Of a stretch of DNA of 64,000 bases, positions 9,194 to 18,211 are shown piece after piece; the stretch's first letter is position 1, and each line of letters begins with the position of its first letter. The translations under genes were made by a program, and so were the position numbers. The notes beneath the pieces are model-generated. The model saw only the letters and a program-made list of their open reading frames with translations, searched no databases and had not been told where the DNA came from. The DNA is from Arthrobacter sp. MMS18-M83 (GTDB lineage Bacteria; Actinomycetota; Actinomycetes; Actinomycetales; Micrococcaceae). Where the stretch lies: positions 4,960,001 through 5,024,000 of the forward strand of contig NZ_CP113343.1 of the NCBI RefSeq assembly GCF_026683955.1, given 5' to 3'.

Positions 9194-10078
9194 ATGGAAC
9201 TAACTCTCAATAACGGCGTCACAATGCCAGCCCTGGGCCTCGGCGTCTTCCAAAGCGCCCCGGAGCAAACGACGGCGGCCGTCGAGGCCGCGCTGGCCAC
9301 CGGCTACCGGCACATCGACACTGCCGCCGCGTACGGCAACGAGCGGGAAGTCGGCGAAGGCATCCGCCGCTCGGGCCTGGACCGTACGGAGGTGTTCATC
9401 GAGACCAAAGTCTGGGTCAGTGACTACGGCTACGACCGGGCCCTGCATGCCTGGGAAAAAGCGACGGGCAAGCTCGGCGTCGACTACCTGGACCTGCTCA
9501 TCCTGCACCAGCCCGCACCCGACCGGTTCGAAAAAACCATCGCCGCCTACAAGGCGCTGGAGACCCTGCTCGCCGGCGGGCGGGTGCGGGCGATCGGCGT
9601 AAGCAACTTCATGCCGCACCACCTGGAGCAGTTGCTCGACTCGACCGACGTCGTCCCGGCCGTGAACCAGATCGAACTTCACCCCTACTTCACCCAGCCC
9701 GCCGTCCAGGCAGCCGACGCCGAACACGGGATCCTCACCCAGGCCTGGTCGCCGATCGGCGGGATCACCTTCTACCCGGGATGGGGCGGCCAGGAGCGGC
9801 GGAACGTCATGGAAGACCCGGCAATCGCCACCATCGCGCGGGCCTACGGCAAGAGTCCGGCACAGGTCATGCTCCGCTGGCACTTGCAGCAGGGCCGCTC
9901 AGCCATCCCGAAATCGACCAGCCCGGCACGCATCGCCGAAAACTTCGACGTCTTTAACTTCGAACTTAGCGCCGCCGAACGCGCCGCCATCGACGCACTC
10001 AACACCGGCAACCGCAACGGACCGGACCCTGACGAAGCCCGCGAAGAGCGCTTCGCCATGGTCATCCCCGAAGCCTAG
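9194..10078 (+). CDS. Aldo/keto reductase (AKR5-like)
   Basis: A 294-residue NADPH-dependent oxidoreductase with the full catalytic tetrad: Asp42 and Tyr47 in HIDTAAAYGNE, Lys72 in IETKVWV and His105 in LLILHQP. It also has GVSNF and the cofactor-binding IPKSTSPARI near the C-terminus. Length is normal for the 2,5-diketo-gluconate reductase-like group. AAAGG at 9182-9186 best fits the ATG at 9194; ATG 9188 is an alternative. It lies 82 bases after the MFS gene and before a broken second aldo/keto reductase and a cupin, a frequent stress/detoxification grouping. The substrate is unknown. Confidence 0.88.
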   Translation: MELTLNNGVTMPALGLGVFQSAPEQTTAAVEAALATGYRHIDTAAAYGNEREVGEGIRRSGLDRTEVFIETKVWVSDYGYDRALHAWEKATGKLGVDYLDLLILHQPAPDRFEKTIAAYKALETLLAGGRVRAIGVSNFMPHHLEQLLDSTDVVPAVNQIELHPYFTQPAVQAADAEHGILTQAWSPIGGITFYPGWGGQERRNVMEDPAIATIARAYGKSPAQVMLRWHLQQGRSAIPKSTSPARIAENFDVFNFELSAAERAAIDALNTGNRNGPDPDEAREERFAMVIPEA

Positions 10079-10098
10079 GACAGAGAGAAGGAACCACT

Positions 10099-10334
10099 AT
10101 GGAATACCGTCACCTCGGCCGCACCGGCGTGCGGCTCAGCCCCTTATGCCTCCGTGCGATGAAGTTCGACCCCTGGATCAACAGCGACACCGCCAATTCC
10201 ATCCGCATCATCCACCGCGCCCTCGACGCAGGCATCAACGGAGCTCGCGAACTGACACCACTGGCAAGGCGACGGTGACAGACGCAACCGCAACCGCGGT
10301 GAGCGCCAAACAACTCTTCACCGAAGAAAAGTAG
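10099..10334 (+). pseudogene. Aldo/keto reductase N-terminal stub joined to an unrelated gene tail
   Basis: From the ATG at 10099, with a good GAGAGAAGGA ribosome-binding site, about 47 codons match the N-terminus of a second aldo/keto reductase (MEYRHLGRTGVRLSPLCL, RIIHRALDAGIN). Homology then stops and the frame ends at 10278. In another frame the next bases encode ATAVSAKQLFTEEK and a stop at 10334, which looks like the natural C-terminus of a different protein. The simplest reading is a deletion that fused the 5' end of one gene to the 3' end of the next. Confidence 0.65.
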
Positions 10335-10345
10335 TAAGGAAGACC

Positions 10346-10747
10346 ATGAATATCGAACCCGCTGCGCCGACCACGAAGAACCCGCCGGCCCAATTCGCCG
10401 GCGACGTCTGGCTCGACCCGATCGCACTGCCCCATGAGAGCGACCAGACGATGGTCGTCGCGACCGTTCGCTTCGCTCCCGGTGCCCGCACAGCCTGGCA
10501 CTCCCACAAGCACGGCCAGTACCTACGCGTCACCCAGGGCGTCGGCCGCTTCGGTACCCGAGACGGCAAGATCATCGAGGTCCATCCGGGCCAGACGCTC
10601 TACACTCCACCGGATGAGGAGCACTGGCACGCTGCTGCCCCCGGCTGCTTCATGGAACACATCGCCATGCTTCAGAACGGCGAGGACCCCGCCAAGACCA
10701 CCACCTGGCGCGAGCACATCACAGACGACGAGTACAACGGTCGCTAA
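10346..10747 (+). CDS. Small cupin-domain protein
   Basis: A 133-residue single-domain cupin. Motif 1 is WHSHKHGQYLRVTQGVG, offering His52, His54 and His56 with Gln58 for metal binding; motif 2 is PGQTLYTPPDEEHWHAAAP, with His93 or His95. This matches the small RmlC-fold proteins often found beside carboxymuconolactone decarboxylase-like and aldo/keto reductase genes. An AAGGAAG site precedes the ATG. It may be an enzyme or a binding protein; function is not fixed by the sequence. Confidence 0.85.
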   Translation: MNIEPAAPTTKNPPAQFAGDVWLDPIALPHESDQTMVVATVRFAPGARTAWHSHKHGQYLRVTQGVGRFGTRDGKIIEVHPGQTLYTPPDEEHWHAAAPGCFMEHIAMLQNGEDPAKTTTWREHITDDEYNGR

Positions 10748-10919
10748 ACACCGGATGCCATTATCGTCAGCCCTAGACGTTGCGGGGCTGCGTTTCCCAT
10801 TTGCATGTCCCTTGACATCCAACGCATTGATGAACAGTCGGGCCAGCTCGAAAGCCCTTTACCCTGCAAACGCCCCCGGCACTCTGCGCGGTGAAGGCGA
10901 CGGCCTGAGCGCTGTGCGG

Positions 10920-12050
10920 TCACCGCGCCGGAGCAATCACGACATCCTGAGGACCAGTACCGACCGTAACTGTCGCAATGACGGTGTTACTGGCAGTGTC
11001 GGTGACAGAGACCTTGCCGTCCTCACACAAGGTGGAATAGACGTAGCGACCGTCGTTGGTGATTGAAACGCCGTATGGCTCGATGCCGGCGACCGGTACC
11101 GCCGCCGCGACCGAGTTTGTCCCAGTATCGATGACCGAGATGGTGTGGCTTACCGCGTTCGTGATGTATGCCAGAGTTCCCGCGGGATTGACAACAACGC
11201 CGTACGGTGCAGTGCCGATCGGGATGGTCGCCACGACCGAGTTGGTATTGGTGTCGATCACCGAGGCAGAGCCGTCCGCGTCGTTGGCCACGTAGACGGT
11301 GGTCCCATTTGGTGTGATCGCGATTCCATACGGATCTGCCTGGACCGCAATGGTCGCAACGACCCCGAGGGTGGCCGTGCTGATCACGGAGACGGTGCGG
11401 TCGGTGGCATTTGTCACATAGAGGTTTGCCCCGTTCGGGCTGACGGCGAGGCTGTGCGGGTTGTTGCCCACCGTGATGGTGTTCATTACCGTGCCCGTCG
11501 CGGTGTCAATGACAAAGACTGCGTTCTGCGCCGTCGTCGCATACGATTCGCTGCGCATATCGGCGTCGCTGCGGTAGAACGGGGGCGCTGCCGCGCCTGT
11601 GCCGCCCGCCACGGGGCCGTAGCCGGCAACGTAAAGGCGCTGGTTGTCCGGTGAGACGGCGACGCCGAAAGGACCGGTGCCAGCCGGCAGTGAAATGGTC
11701 TGGGAAACCAGAGCCGTGCCAGTGTCGATGACCGAGATCGAATCGCCGACGTTGTTCGCGGTGTAGACATGCGCGCCATCGGGCGAGGCAGCGATCCCTA
11801 CCGGGTAGGGATCCGTAGCGATCGTCGCGACCACGGTGTTGGTGGCGACGTCGATGACCGAGACCGTGTCGCTGGCGCCGTTGGCGACGTAGGCCTTCTG
11901 CGTCGAAGCGGCCAAAGTAGTGGTCAGCGGGCCCTGGATGGCTAGCTGGGCGCCGCCCAAAAGCAGCACAAAGAGCAGTACTACCGGCCCGGTAGCCCCG
12001 AGGCGCAGCAGTCGGGGCATACCGGCACGCGGGAAGGGAAAGCTGCGCAT
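10920..12050 (-). CDS. YVTN-family beta-propeller protein, membrane-anchored or secreted
   Basis: A 376-residue protein. Residues 1-45 contain a basic stretch and the hydrophobic segment GPVVLLFVLLLGGAQLAI (signal or anchor). The rest is a run of about eight 40-42-residue repeats with the pattern AYVANxxSDTVSVIDxxTNTVVATIxVGxxPxGVAVSPDG, the YVTN/SMP-30-like propeller repeat. The ATG at 12050 is preceded by GAGGA; the frame is open to 12173 but upstream codons are not protein-like. Such propellers act outside the cell as binding scaffolds. No catalytic residues can be named. It has no operon partner. Confidence 0.85.
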   Translation of the reverse strand: MRSFPFPRAGMPRLLRLGATGPVVLLFVLLLGGAQLAIQGPLTTTLAASTQKAYVANGASDTVSVIDVATNTVVATIATDPYPVGIAASPDGAHVYTANNVGDSISVIDTGTALVSQTISLPAGTGPFGVAVSPDNQRLYVAGYGPVAGGTGAAAPPFYRSDADMRSESYATTAQNAVFVIDTATGTVMNTITVGNNPHSLAVSPNGANLYVTNATDRTVSVISTATLGVVATIAVQADPYGIAITPNGTTVYVANDADGSASVIDTNTNSVVATIPIGTAPYGVVVNPAGTLAYITNAVSHTISVIDTGTNSVAAAVPVAGIEPYGVSITNDGRYVYSTLCEDGKVSVTDTASNTVIATVTVGTGPQDVVIAPAR

Positions 12051-12702
12051 AAGATCCTCACTCGTCACATTCGCTGTATCCGGGGCAGTCCTTGCGCCGC
12101 AGCCGCGGGGGCGGATCGGTCGACGAACGACGCCTCGGGTTGGGCAACAACTACCTTCCGTTCGCGGGGGCACTCACGGCGGGGCTCAGTGCGCCGTACG
12201 TTTGCTTTGCTCAACTCCCGGTCGGCTGATATTACGTGGTCGAATATGTCCCAGACACGAGTGAGCGATACCCGGTTAGTGCGCCACTTATCTCAATGAA
12301 CTAAGAGTGGTTACGCGGTTCCCACCCTTGCCACGGATTAGCGCTGCGATTCACAGTTCTGCCCCTGCCCATGTCAGCGGTACCAGCAGGGTGAGTTCAA
12401 TGGTGATCCCGGATGGGGGCGGCAACGTTCACGCTCCTGGGACTGACAGGACGGTCTTGCCCGGCCAGCGGAAACGCGCAGATTCAAGGCCATGCCCCGC
12501 GGTACCAAACCTGTACCAACCGCGCTTGAGACCTCACAGCTGGCCGTGGACATCGAATCAACCCACGGTGAACGGCATCCTCCAAGCTCCGAGGGGAGGC
12601 GCGCCGGACGGACCCTGGCGTTCATCAGCCCGCTAACAAGGTTTCATTACCAGCAAGTAGCTTTGAGAGCTCTTGTTAGGACCCAACCTTTTGAGAGGCT
12701 CC
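12051..12702. other. Intergenic region without a supported gene
   Basis: Short frames occur on both strands but none has a credible start or family signature. The left end holds the YVTN gene promoter and the right end that of the decayed gene at 12703. Confidence 0.5.
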
Positions 12703-13476
12703 CATGAGTACGACAAGCACCCGAGGTATCCTCACGGCCGCCGCCATCATCTTGGCCGTCGGCGGCGATCGGCGGCACCGCGGCCGCCCAGGCTGCCGGC
12801 AACAATGACGAGCAAGGCGGCAACAACGCCGAGTCCGGCACCCACAGTGAAACAAACAGTGCCCTGGCCGACGCGTTCAACGGCGTTGACAGGAACACGA
12901 ACTGGCAGGGATCGACTTCGACGGCACCAACGTCTGGATCCCCGTAGCCCAGTACCGGCCCAACAGCAGCGCCATCATCTACCGCGTTGACGCGAACACC
13001 CTCGACCTCCACAAGCAATTCGAGATCAAGGACCACTTCGGCGGCATCGTGATGGACAAGCAGACCGGCCACCTGGTCGGCAACACTTGGGGATCCCGCC
13101 GGTTCGCCGAATGGGACCTCCAAGGCAAGCAGCTCTCCACCTGGGATAACCCGAACTACTTCATCGACTACCCGGACTGCCGATACGTGCCGAACTCAAA
13201 GATGCTGTGCGCCGGGATCACCAACCTCCCCAGACTCCGGCTGCCGGGGGCAAGGCAACCACCTATGAACTCGGTGGCATTGCGATGATCGACCTCAAAT
13301 CCCACGGCGTGATCCGCGACGTTCCGTTCCAGCAATGGTCCACCGCCGGCCACGTCGCCACCCGCAACCCGTTCAAAATGACCGCCGACGGGAACCACCT
13401 CACCATGAAGGTAGCCCCCGAAGGCAACGGCACCGAAATCCTCACCTACGAAGCCACAGTCACCCCCACCAAGTAA
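12703..13476 (+). pseudogene. Decayed secreted protein (resembles DUF6454)
   Basis: A signal peptide begins at the ATG at 12703 (MSTTSTRGILTAAAIILAVG). After about 20 codons the frame must shift to continue as IGGTAAAQAAGNNDEQGGNN. A second shift near 12908 gives GIDFDGTNVWIPVAQYRPNS and later DKQTGHLVGNTWGSRRFAEW. A third near 13235 is needed to reach PAAGGKATTYELGGIAMIDL and the C-terminus at 13476. The joined protein is shorter than I would expect, suggesting a small deletion around the second shift. The GIDFDGTNVWIPVA and GNTWGSRRF blocks look like DUF6454 secreted proteins; that assignment is from memory and tentative. Confidence 0.65.
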
Positions 13477-13883
13477 TCCAACCGGGCCGCAAGCCGGGCG
13501 GGACACACCGCGCACGGCGGTGGACCACCAATGGCGGTCCCGAAGCAGACCGCTTGGAACTCGTGCGTGTCTGGGAGCAGCACCTGCTCCATGCGCGGCC
13601 CGGGGTTGCGCCCAGTCCCCCATGAACTTCCAAGCCTCACGCTTCCCCTTGTCAGGATCCGGGCGGCCGGCCCGCGTCTGCTCATAGTAGACGGGCCATC
13701 GGGTCGCGCCCGAGACCGTCAGGGATCCTCGGGACGGTGAACTCCCACACGACGGCGAATCCGCCCCGCTCCGCGTTCTACCTACGCAACACCACCATCT
13801 CCAACTGTGAACAAGCCAGGGGGGCGTTGGCGGCTGGCCGCCGGCCCTTGATCATTCCCGAATCCCGTGTTGAGCTGGTGCGC
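13477..13883. other. Intergenic region with an unidentified coding remnant on the minus strand
   Basis: Between about 13530 and 13640 the minus strand can be read as GTGRNPGPRMEQVLLPDTHE, a stretch that recurs in degraded form on the plus strand at 24630-24720. It looks like the remains of a gene. Nothing else is visible. Confidence 0.35.
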
Positions 13884-14474
13884 ATGACGCATAGAGGACG
13901 GATCACTGTCTCGGCCGGCATTCCCCCCAATCGTGAAGTTTTTCAGGGGCCATGTTCGGAGCATTCCATGAATAATCCGCCACTCGTGGTGCCCGGCGGT
14001 TCGCCCGGGCCCTTCCCACGCATGGTGCTCTCCTCGCCCTTGGCCGGTTACGACGTCACCGTCGTCGAGGGGAAAAATGCGGTGATAGCACTGCGGGCTT
14101 TGCAGGCTCTGCCCGGGGCGCTGTTCTTCACGCTTCAGATCTTCAGCGCTCCTGAACTGGAATTGAAAGGCAGGGGCGCACAGAAGGTTCCGCGTCCGGA
14201 GCCTGCTCCCGGAGGGTTTGTTGTCGAAGCCCTCTTCAAGGAGGCGGCAAGCCCGGGTGATGAGTCCGTGCGGATCCCGGTCGATATCCACTCCGGTGGC
14301 GGGGGCATGGGCCGATGGGATCTCTCCTACTGGTTCAAGGTGCCTGATCCGGTACCCGCGGAGGTTGCCTTGGCGGTTGCCTGGCCCGATGCCGGGATCC
14401 AGCCCACGGTTCTTAGCATCGCCCGGGACGATATTCTCGGGGCGACTCCCGAAGAGCTCGGCTTCCCCCGTTAG
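13884..14474 (+). CDS. Hypothetical protein
   Basis: A 196-residue, mostly beta-rich soluble protein (RITVSAGIPPNREVF, DLSYWFKVPDPVPAEVALAV, ending TPEELGFPR). It has no signal peptide or membrane helix. The frame is open from a GTG at 13737, but the first 49 codons do not look like conserved protein; the ATG at 13884 or at 13968 is more credible. Base composition by codon position looks coding, and the opposite-strand frame (13782-15137) does not. I do not recognise the family. Confidence 0.6.
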   Translation: MTHRGRITVSAGIPPNREVFQGPCSEHSMNNPPLVVPGGSPGPFPRMVLSSPLAGYDVTVVEGKNAVIALRALQALPGALFFTLQIFSAPELELKGRGAQKVPRPEPAPGGFVVEALFKEAASPGDESVRIPVDIHSGGGGMGRWDLSYWFKVPDPVPAEVALAVAWPDAGIQPTVLSIARDDILGATPEELGFPR

Positions 14475-14628
14475 CCACATCGCGAAAATAGGCTGGCTGG
14501 CGGCGAGGGCGCCGGCACTGGTGTAGGTGACGCTCACCCCGGCACCGAAGGAACCCCCGGAACCGAAGACGGGGGTCTCGCCCCTAACTCCCGCAACGCC
14601 AAATCCATTGGGGAATTCTGGTCGGCCG

Positions 14629-14845
14629 CTAGAGGACTGGCGGGCCCGGGCAGGCGTTCTCGATGAGGAGCCGGGCAAGGCGGAGCGCGCGCTGACCGTA
14701 GGCGGCGCCGTCAAGGACAGCCGCGGTGGCATAGGTGCCGTTGAGTATGACGAGCAGTTCGTCCGCGAGCCGCTCGGGGTCCTCAGCACCGGCGTCGAGC
14801 GCCAGGGAGCGGAACCAGTCCCGCACCTGCTGTTTGTGCCCGACT
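14629..14845 (-). pseudogene. TetR regulator, C-terminal fragment
   Basis: Reading leftward from about 14845, the minus strand encodes HKQQVRDWFRSLAL, AEDPERLADELLVILNGTYA and GQRALRLARLLIENACP, ending at a stop at 14629. This is the typical end of a TetR-family ligand domain. The helix-turn-helix and the first half are absent: at about 14840 the sequence switches to the 3' half of an unrelated plus-strand gene. Confidence 0.65.
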
Positions 14846-15150
14846 CCCTCGGCGAGCAGATCCAGCGCGCCTTTCCCGCGGCCCGGGTCGTCAAGTCCCT
14901 CAACACTATGAACGCCGCCCTCATGACCCACCCGGACCGCCTGACCGAGGCCAGCACGGTCTTCGTCTCCGGGAACGACGCCGACGCCAAGAACACCGTC
15001 ACCGGGCTCGTGAACGGCTTCGGCCACCAAGACGTCATCGACCTCGGCGACATCACCACTGCACGCGGCACCGAAATGCTCCTGCCTGTGTGGCTCCGCC
15101 TCTGGGGCGCCCTCGGCACACCAAACTTCAACTTCAAGATCGTCCGCTAA
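14840..15150 (+). pseudogene. NADPH-dependent F420-reductase-like protein, C-terminal half
   Basis: From DSLGEQIQRAFP onward (ARVVKSLNTMNA, FVSGNDADAKNTV, VIDLGDITTARGTEMLLPVW) this matches the second half of the NADP/F420 oxidoreductase family. The N-terminal Rossmann half with its GxGxxG motif is missing, replaced by the remnant of the TetR gene on the other strand. The open frame to the left is therefore spurious. Confidence 0.7.
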
Positions 15151-15534
15151 ACGGCCGGGTAGATCGGCTTCACATCCCGTTGAGCGCGTCCGCGGCGTAG
15201 ACGGGCCGGTTGGCGACCTGCCCGACCAGACCCTTGACGACAATGGCTTCGATGAAGATCGCCATCGTCGAATGGACGAGTTCTGGCAGGCGGCGCTGAT
15301 CTCCCGATCGTCAGAGCCTTGGCATCGAGCGAGAGGACCATCTCATCGAGGTGGTTCTGAAGGCAGCTGCGGTTTCGGGGTTTCATGATGGTGATTCTCA
15401 GAGGGCCGATTTGGTCGGCGTATTCGTTCGTCCGCTCACCTGGATATCGATGCAGCCCTGGATTGTGCCGCGGCAGCGGGGCGTTTGAGGAGCCGGGCCG
15501 CCGGGGCGTTTGAGGAGCCGGGCCGCCGGTGCGC
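15151..15534. other. Intergenic region with a small degenerate remnant and a tandem repeat
   Basis: The minus strand from about 15264 to 15169 can encode a 31-residue peptide (starting MAIFIEAIVVKGLVGQVANR) that looks like a protein tail, but nothing supports an intact gene. A tandem repeat lies at 15478-15527. Confidence 0.3.
15478..15527. repeat. Tandem direct repeat, 2 x 25 bp
   Basis: Two identical adjacent copies of a 25-base unit beginning GGGGCGTTTGAGGAGC, immediately 3' of the UDP-glucose dehydrogenase stop. The origin is probably replication slippage. Confidence 0.8.
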
Positions 15535-16992
15535 TCAGGCCTGCGGGGCGGGTTCGAGGGAATGTGTGCGGCCGGTCTGGATTCCGCGCCGGCTCGGTGG
15601 CGGTGAGCTGGGGCTCTTGGTGGGATTGGGTGTGCCGAGGGCGCGGTAATCCCAGCCTGCGGCGCGGTATGCGCCTGCGTTTAGAGCGTGCCTGCCGTCG
15701 ACGATGTTGCGCAGTTGCACGAGTTCGCCGAGCACTTCCGGGTCGGCGTCCCTGAATTCGTCCCATTCGGTGAGGAGCGCGACGATCTCGGCTCCCGTGA
15801 CGGCTGTTTCGAGTGTCTGGGCGTAGCCAAGTTCAGGGTAGGTTTTCCGCGCGTTGTCCATGGCCTTGGGGTCGTACACCGTGACGCGGGCGCCGGACTG
15901 GTGGAGCATACGGGCGACGTCGAGGGCGGGGGCGTCGCGGACATCGTCGGAGTCGGGTTTGAACGCGGCACCGAGAACGGTGATGTTCACGCCGGTCAGG
16001 TCCCCGAACGCCATTTCGGTGATGAGGTCCACTGTTCGTTGCCGGCGGCGCTGGTTGATGGCATCGACCTCCCGCAGGAATCCAACGGCCTGTCCGACGC
16101 CCAGTTCCTTGGCCCTGTGGGCAAATGCGCGGATGTCTTTGGGGAGGCAACCGCCGCCGAAGCCCAGACCGGGTTTGAGGAACCGGCCGCCGATCCGATT
16201 GTCGTAGGACAACGCCAGGGCGAGGTGGCTGACATCGGCTCCGGTGGCTTCGCAGATTTCGGCCATCGCGTTGATGTAGGAGATCTTGGTGGCGAGGAAG
16301 GAGTTCGCGGCCACTTTGACGAGTTCCGCGGTGGCCAGATCGGTCAAGATCACCGGGGTGCCTCCCTTGATCATCGGTGCGTAACAGGCGGCGAGTCGTT
16401 CGCTGGCCCAGTCGGAAGGGGTGCCAAAGACCAGCCTGTCCGGGTGGAGTGTGTCCTCGACCGCGTGTCCTTCGCGGAGGAATTCCGGGTTCCATGCCAG
16501 CTCAGCCAGTGCCCCGGCGGGGGCCGTTGCCTGCACCAGGGCTGTGAGGCGCTGCGCGGTGCCAATCGGGACGGTGGATTTTCCGGCAATGAGGCATTTG
16601 CGGGTCAGGTGCGGGGCGAGCTGCCGGATGGCCGCGTAGATGAAAGTCAGGTCGGCCGCAGGCGAGGCGGGCGCTTGCGGAGTGCCGATGCACAGGAAAT
16701 GGATGTCCGCGCCCGCGGCGGCGGCGAAGTCGGTACTGAAATCAAGCCGTCCGGTGGCCAGGGCCTTCCCCAGGAGTTCTTCCAGCCCCGGTTCGAAGAA
16801 CGGCAGCTGTCCGCAGCCCAGGGAGTTGATCTTCGCGGCATCGATGTCGATGCCCGTAACCCGCAGGCCCAACGACGCCATACAAATGGCGTGCGTGGCG
16901 CCGAGATACCCGGTACCAATGACCGTGATGCGCGGGCGGGGACCGGTTTCCGGCGGGGCGGACGAGTTGACGGGGATGGGGGAAGCGGGCAT
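15535..16992 (-). CDS. UDP-glucose 6-dehydrogenase family protein
   Basis: A 485-residue NAD-dependent nucleotide-sugar dehydrogenase that oxidises a UDP-hexose (most likely UDP-glucose to UDP-glucuronate). The Rossmann motif GTGYLG is at 26-31. The catalytic Cys282 lies in GFGGGCLPKD with Lys285 nearby, and the C-terminal substrate domain has GAAFKPDSDDVRDAPA. AAAGG fits the ATG at 16992; 16998 is an alternative. It is the last gene of a four-gene operon with two beta-helix proteins and a processive GT2, so it probably supplies the uronic-acid precursor. GDP-mannose dehydrogenase (AlgD) is the main alternative for the family; the extended C-terminus does not decide it. Confidence 0.9.
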   Translation of the reverse strand: MPASPIPVNSSAPPETGPRPRITVIGTGYLGATHAICMASLGLRVTGIDIDAAKINSLGCGQLPFFEPGLEELLGKALATGRLDFSTDFAAAAGADIHFLCIGTPQAPASPAADLTFIYAAIRQLAPHLTRKCLIAGKSTVPIGTAQRLTALVQATAPAGALAELAWNPEFLREGHAVEDTLHPDRLVFGTPSDWASERLAACYAPMIKGGTPVILTDLATAELVKVAANSFLATKISYINAMAEICEATGADVSHLALALSYDNRIGGRFLKPGLGFGGGCLPKDIRAFAHRAKELGVGQAVGFLREVDAINQRRRQRTVDLITEMAFGDLTGVNITVLGAAFKPDSDDVRDAPALDVARMLHQSGARVTVYDPKAMDNARKTYPELGYAQTLETAVTGAEIVALLTEWDEFRDADPEVLGELVQLRNIVDGRHALNAGAYRAAGWDYRALGTPNPTKSPSSPPPSRRGIQTGRTHSLEPAPQA

Positions 16993-17098
16993 GGTCATCC
17001 TTTCAGCGTGGCCCGGGTGGCGGGTCACAGGTGCGTGCATTTGATGTTGCTGAGCCGGCCGGCGCCGATGGTTTTGTTGGAACACTCGACGGTGTTGT

Positions 17099-18211
17099 TC
17101 ATCGGAGGCGTGGACGCGATTGCTGCCCCCGGCCGGTGATCGTGGCGGTGTTATTACGGAAAAGGTTGTGATCCCCCCAACCGAGGAGGATGTTGTGGGT
17201 CTGGAAACCGTCACGAGGACTCTCCGCACCGGTGTTGCCTTCGATGGTCCATGCGTTGCCTTTGACGTTGACCCAGGCGTCCGCAGCGGTCATGGCGCTG
17301 CCGCTGAAAGTGTTGCCGGAGATGACGCCGCCAATGGTGCCTTCCTTGATGTCGATATTCTCGGCGGTGGTCTCGCTGATGGAGTTCCGGGCGATCACGT
17401 TGAAGTTGCTTTCATCGGGTCGGCAGCCTGTGAGGGCGCACCAGTTGCCAACGGCGGTGCCGACATAGATGCCTTCGCCATATTCAGGGGTGACTCTGCC
17501 TGTGTTGTTCACGGTGTTGGCGAGCAGAAGGTTGCCGGTGCTGTTTCGACGCAGATGGATGCCTTCCTGGCCGACGCCTGTGACAGTGAGTTGTTGCAGC
17601 ACGGCGCCTTTGACGGTATCGGTCACGATGCCTTTCTGGCCGTTGCGTATGGTCAGTCCCGAAATGACCCAATAGTCCGCATGATCCAGGTGCAGAACGT
17701 ACCCTGTGTCCGTGTTACCGCCGTCCAGAACCGCGCCCGGTCCCCCGCACAGGAAAATCCGACGCTCCAAGGTGCCGGGGCGGTCGGCCGTGAAGTTCCC
17801 GGTGTAGATGCCGTCTGCCACGGAAATGACGTCACCGGGGTTGGCCCCCCCGAGGGCAGCGGACAGCTGGTCTTTGTTCCGCACAGTAGTTGTGGCGCCG
17901 GGGCAGTCCTGGGCCGTGGATGCCGGGACCGGACCCTGGCCGGCGCGGGCGCTGAGCGCAGCGGCGCTCATCGGCGCGGCCCCTGGTTCTTGCTCCGCCG
18001 AGGCGGTGGGGTCGCCGGCAGCCGCCGACGTCGTCACACCCGAAGAGGGGAAGGCGGACTGCCCGTCCGGCGTCGGGCCGGCCCCCGAACGGTACGTGAA
18101 CACGGGGTGGCGCAGCGACATCGAGAGCAGGCCGACGAGGAGGAACGCGATGATCATGGCTCCGGCCAGGCCCCAGGCCGCCAGTCGGGTCCGGCCTCGT
18201 GGGGGGCTCAT
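17099..18211 (-). CDS. Right-handed beta-helix protein, C-terminus frameshifted
   Basis: A 370-residue protein with an N-terminal membrane anchor (about residues 10-32, LAGAMIIAFLLVGLLSMSL), a Ser/Ala-rich linker, then a right-handed beta-helix from about 120: VISVADGIYTGNFTADRPG, VISGLTIRNGQKGIVTDTV, FNVIARNSISETTAENIDIK. The fold is shared by pectate lyases, C5-epimerases and NosD. The current frame ends TGRGQQSRPRLR at 17099. Adding one G to the run near 17129-17133 restores a Cys-containing ending (NNTVECSNKTIGAG) that stops at 17025, so the last 40 residues are displaced by a 1-base deletion or a sequencing error. The ATG at 18211 overlaps the upstream stop (ATGA). Confidence 0.75.
   Translation of the reverse strand: MSPPRGRTRLAAWGLAGAMIIAFLLVGLLSMSLRHPVFTYRSGAGPTPDGQSAFPSSGVTTSAAAGDPTASAEQEPGAAPMSAAALSARAGQGPVPASTAQDCPGATTTVRNKDQLSAALGGANPGDVISVADGIYTGNFTADRPGTLERRIFLCGGPGAVLDGGNTDTGYVLHLDHADYWVISGLTIRNGQKGIVTDTVKGAVLQQLTVTGVGQEGIHLRRNSTGNLLLANTVNNTGRVTPEYGEGIYVGTAVGNWCALTGCRPDESNFNVIARNSISETTAENIDIKEGTIGGVISGNTFSGSAMTAADAWVNVKGNAWTIEGNTGAESPRDGFQTHNILLGWGDHNLFRNNTATITGRGQQSRPRLR

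Noticed and set aside
13782-15137. 451-codon minus-strand frame over the hypothetical gene and the TetR/reductase remnants
   Set aside because: It reads through two unrelated coding segments in the wrong frame and is Ser/Arg-rich. The plus-strand protein and the TetR fragment explain the conservation.
15478-15527. Tandem repeat considered as the start of a CRISPR array
   Set aside because: Only two adjacent copies with no spacer; no cas genes in the window.
15688-17139. 483-codon plus-strand frame opposite UDP-glucose dehydrogenase
   Set aside because: Shadow of the dehydrogenase, which has complete motifs in order.
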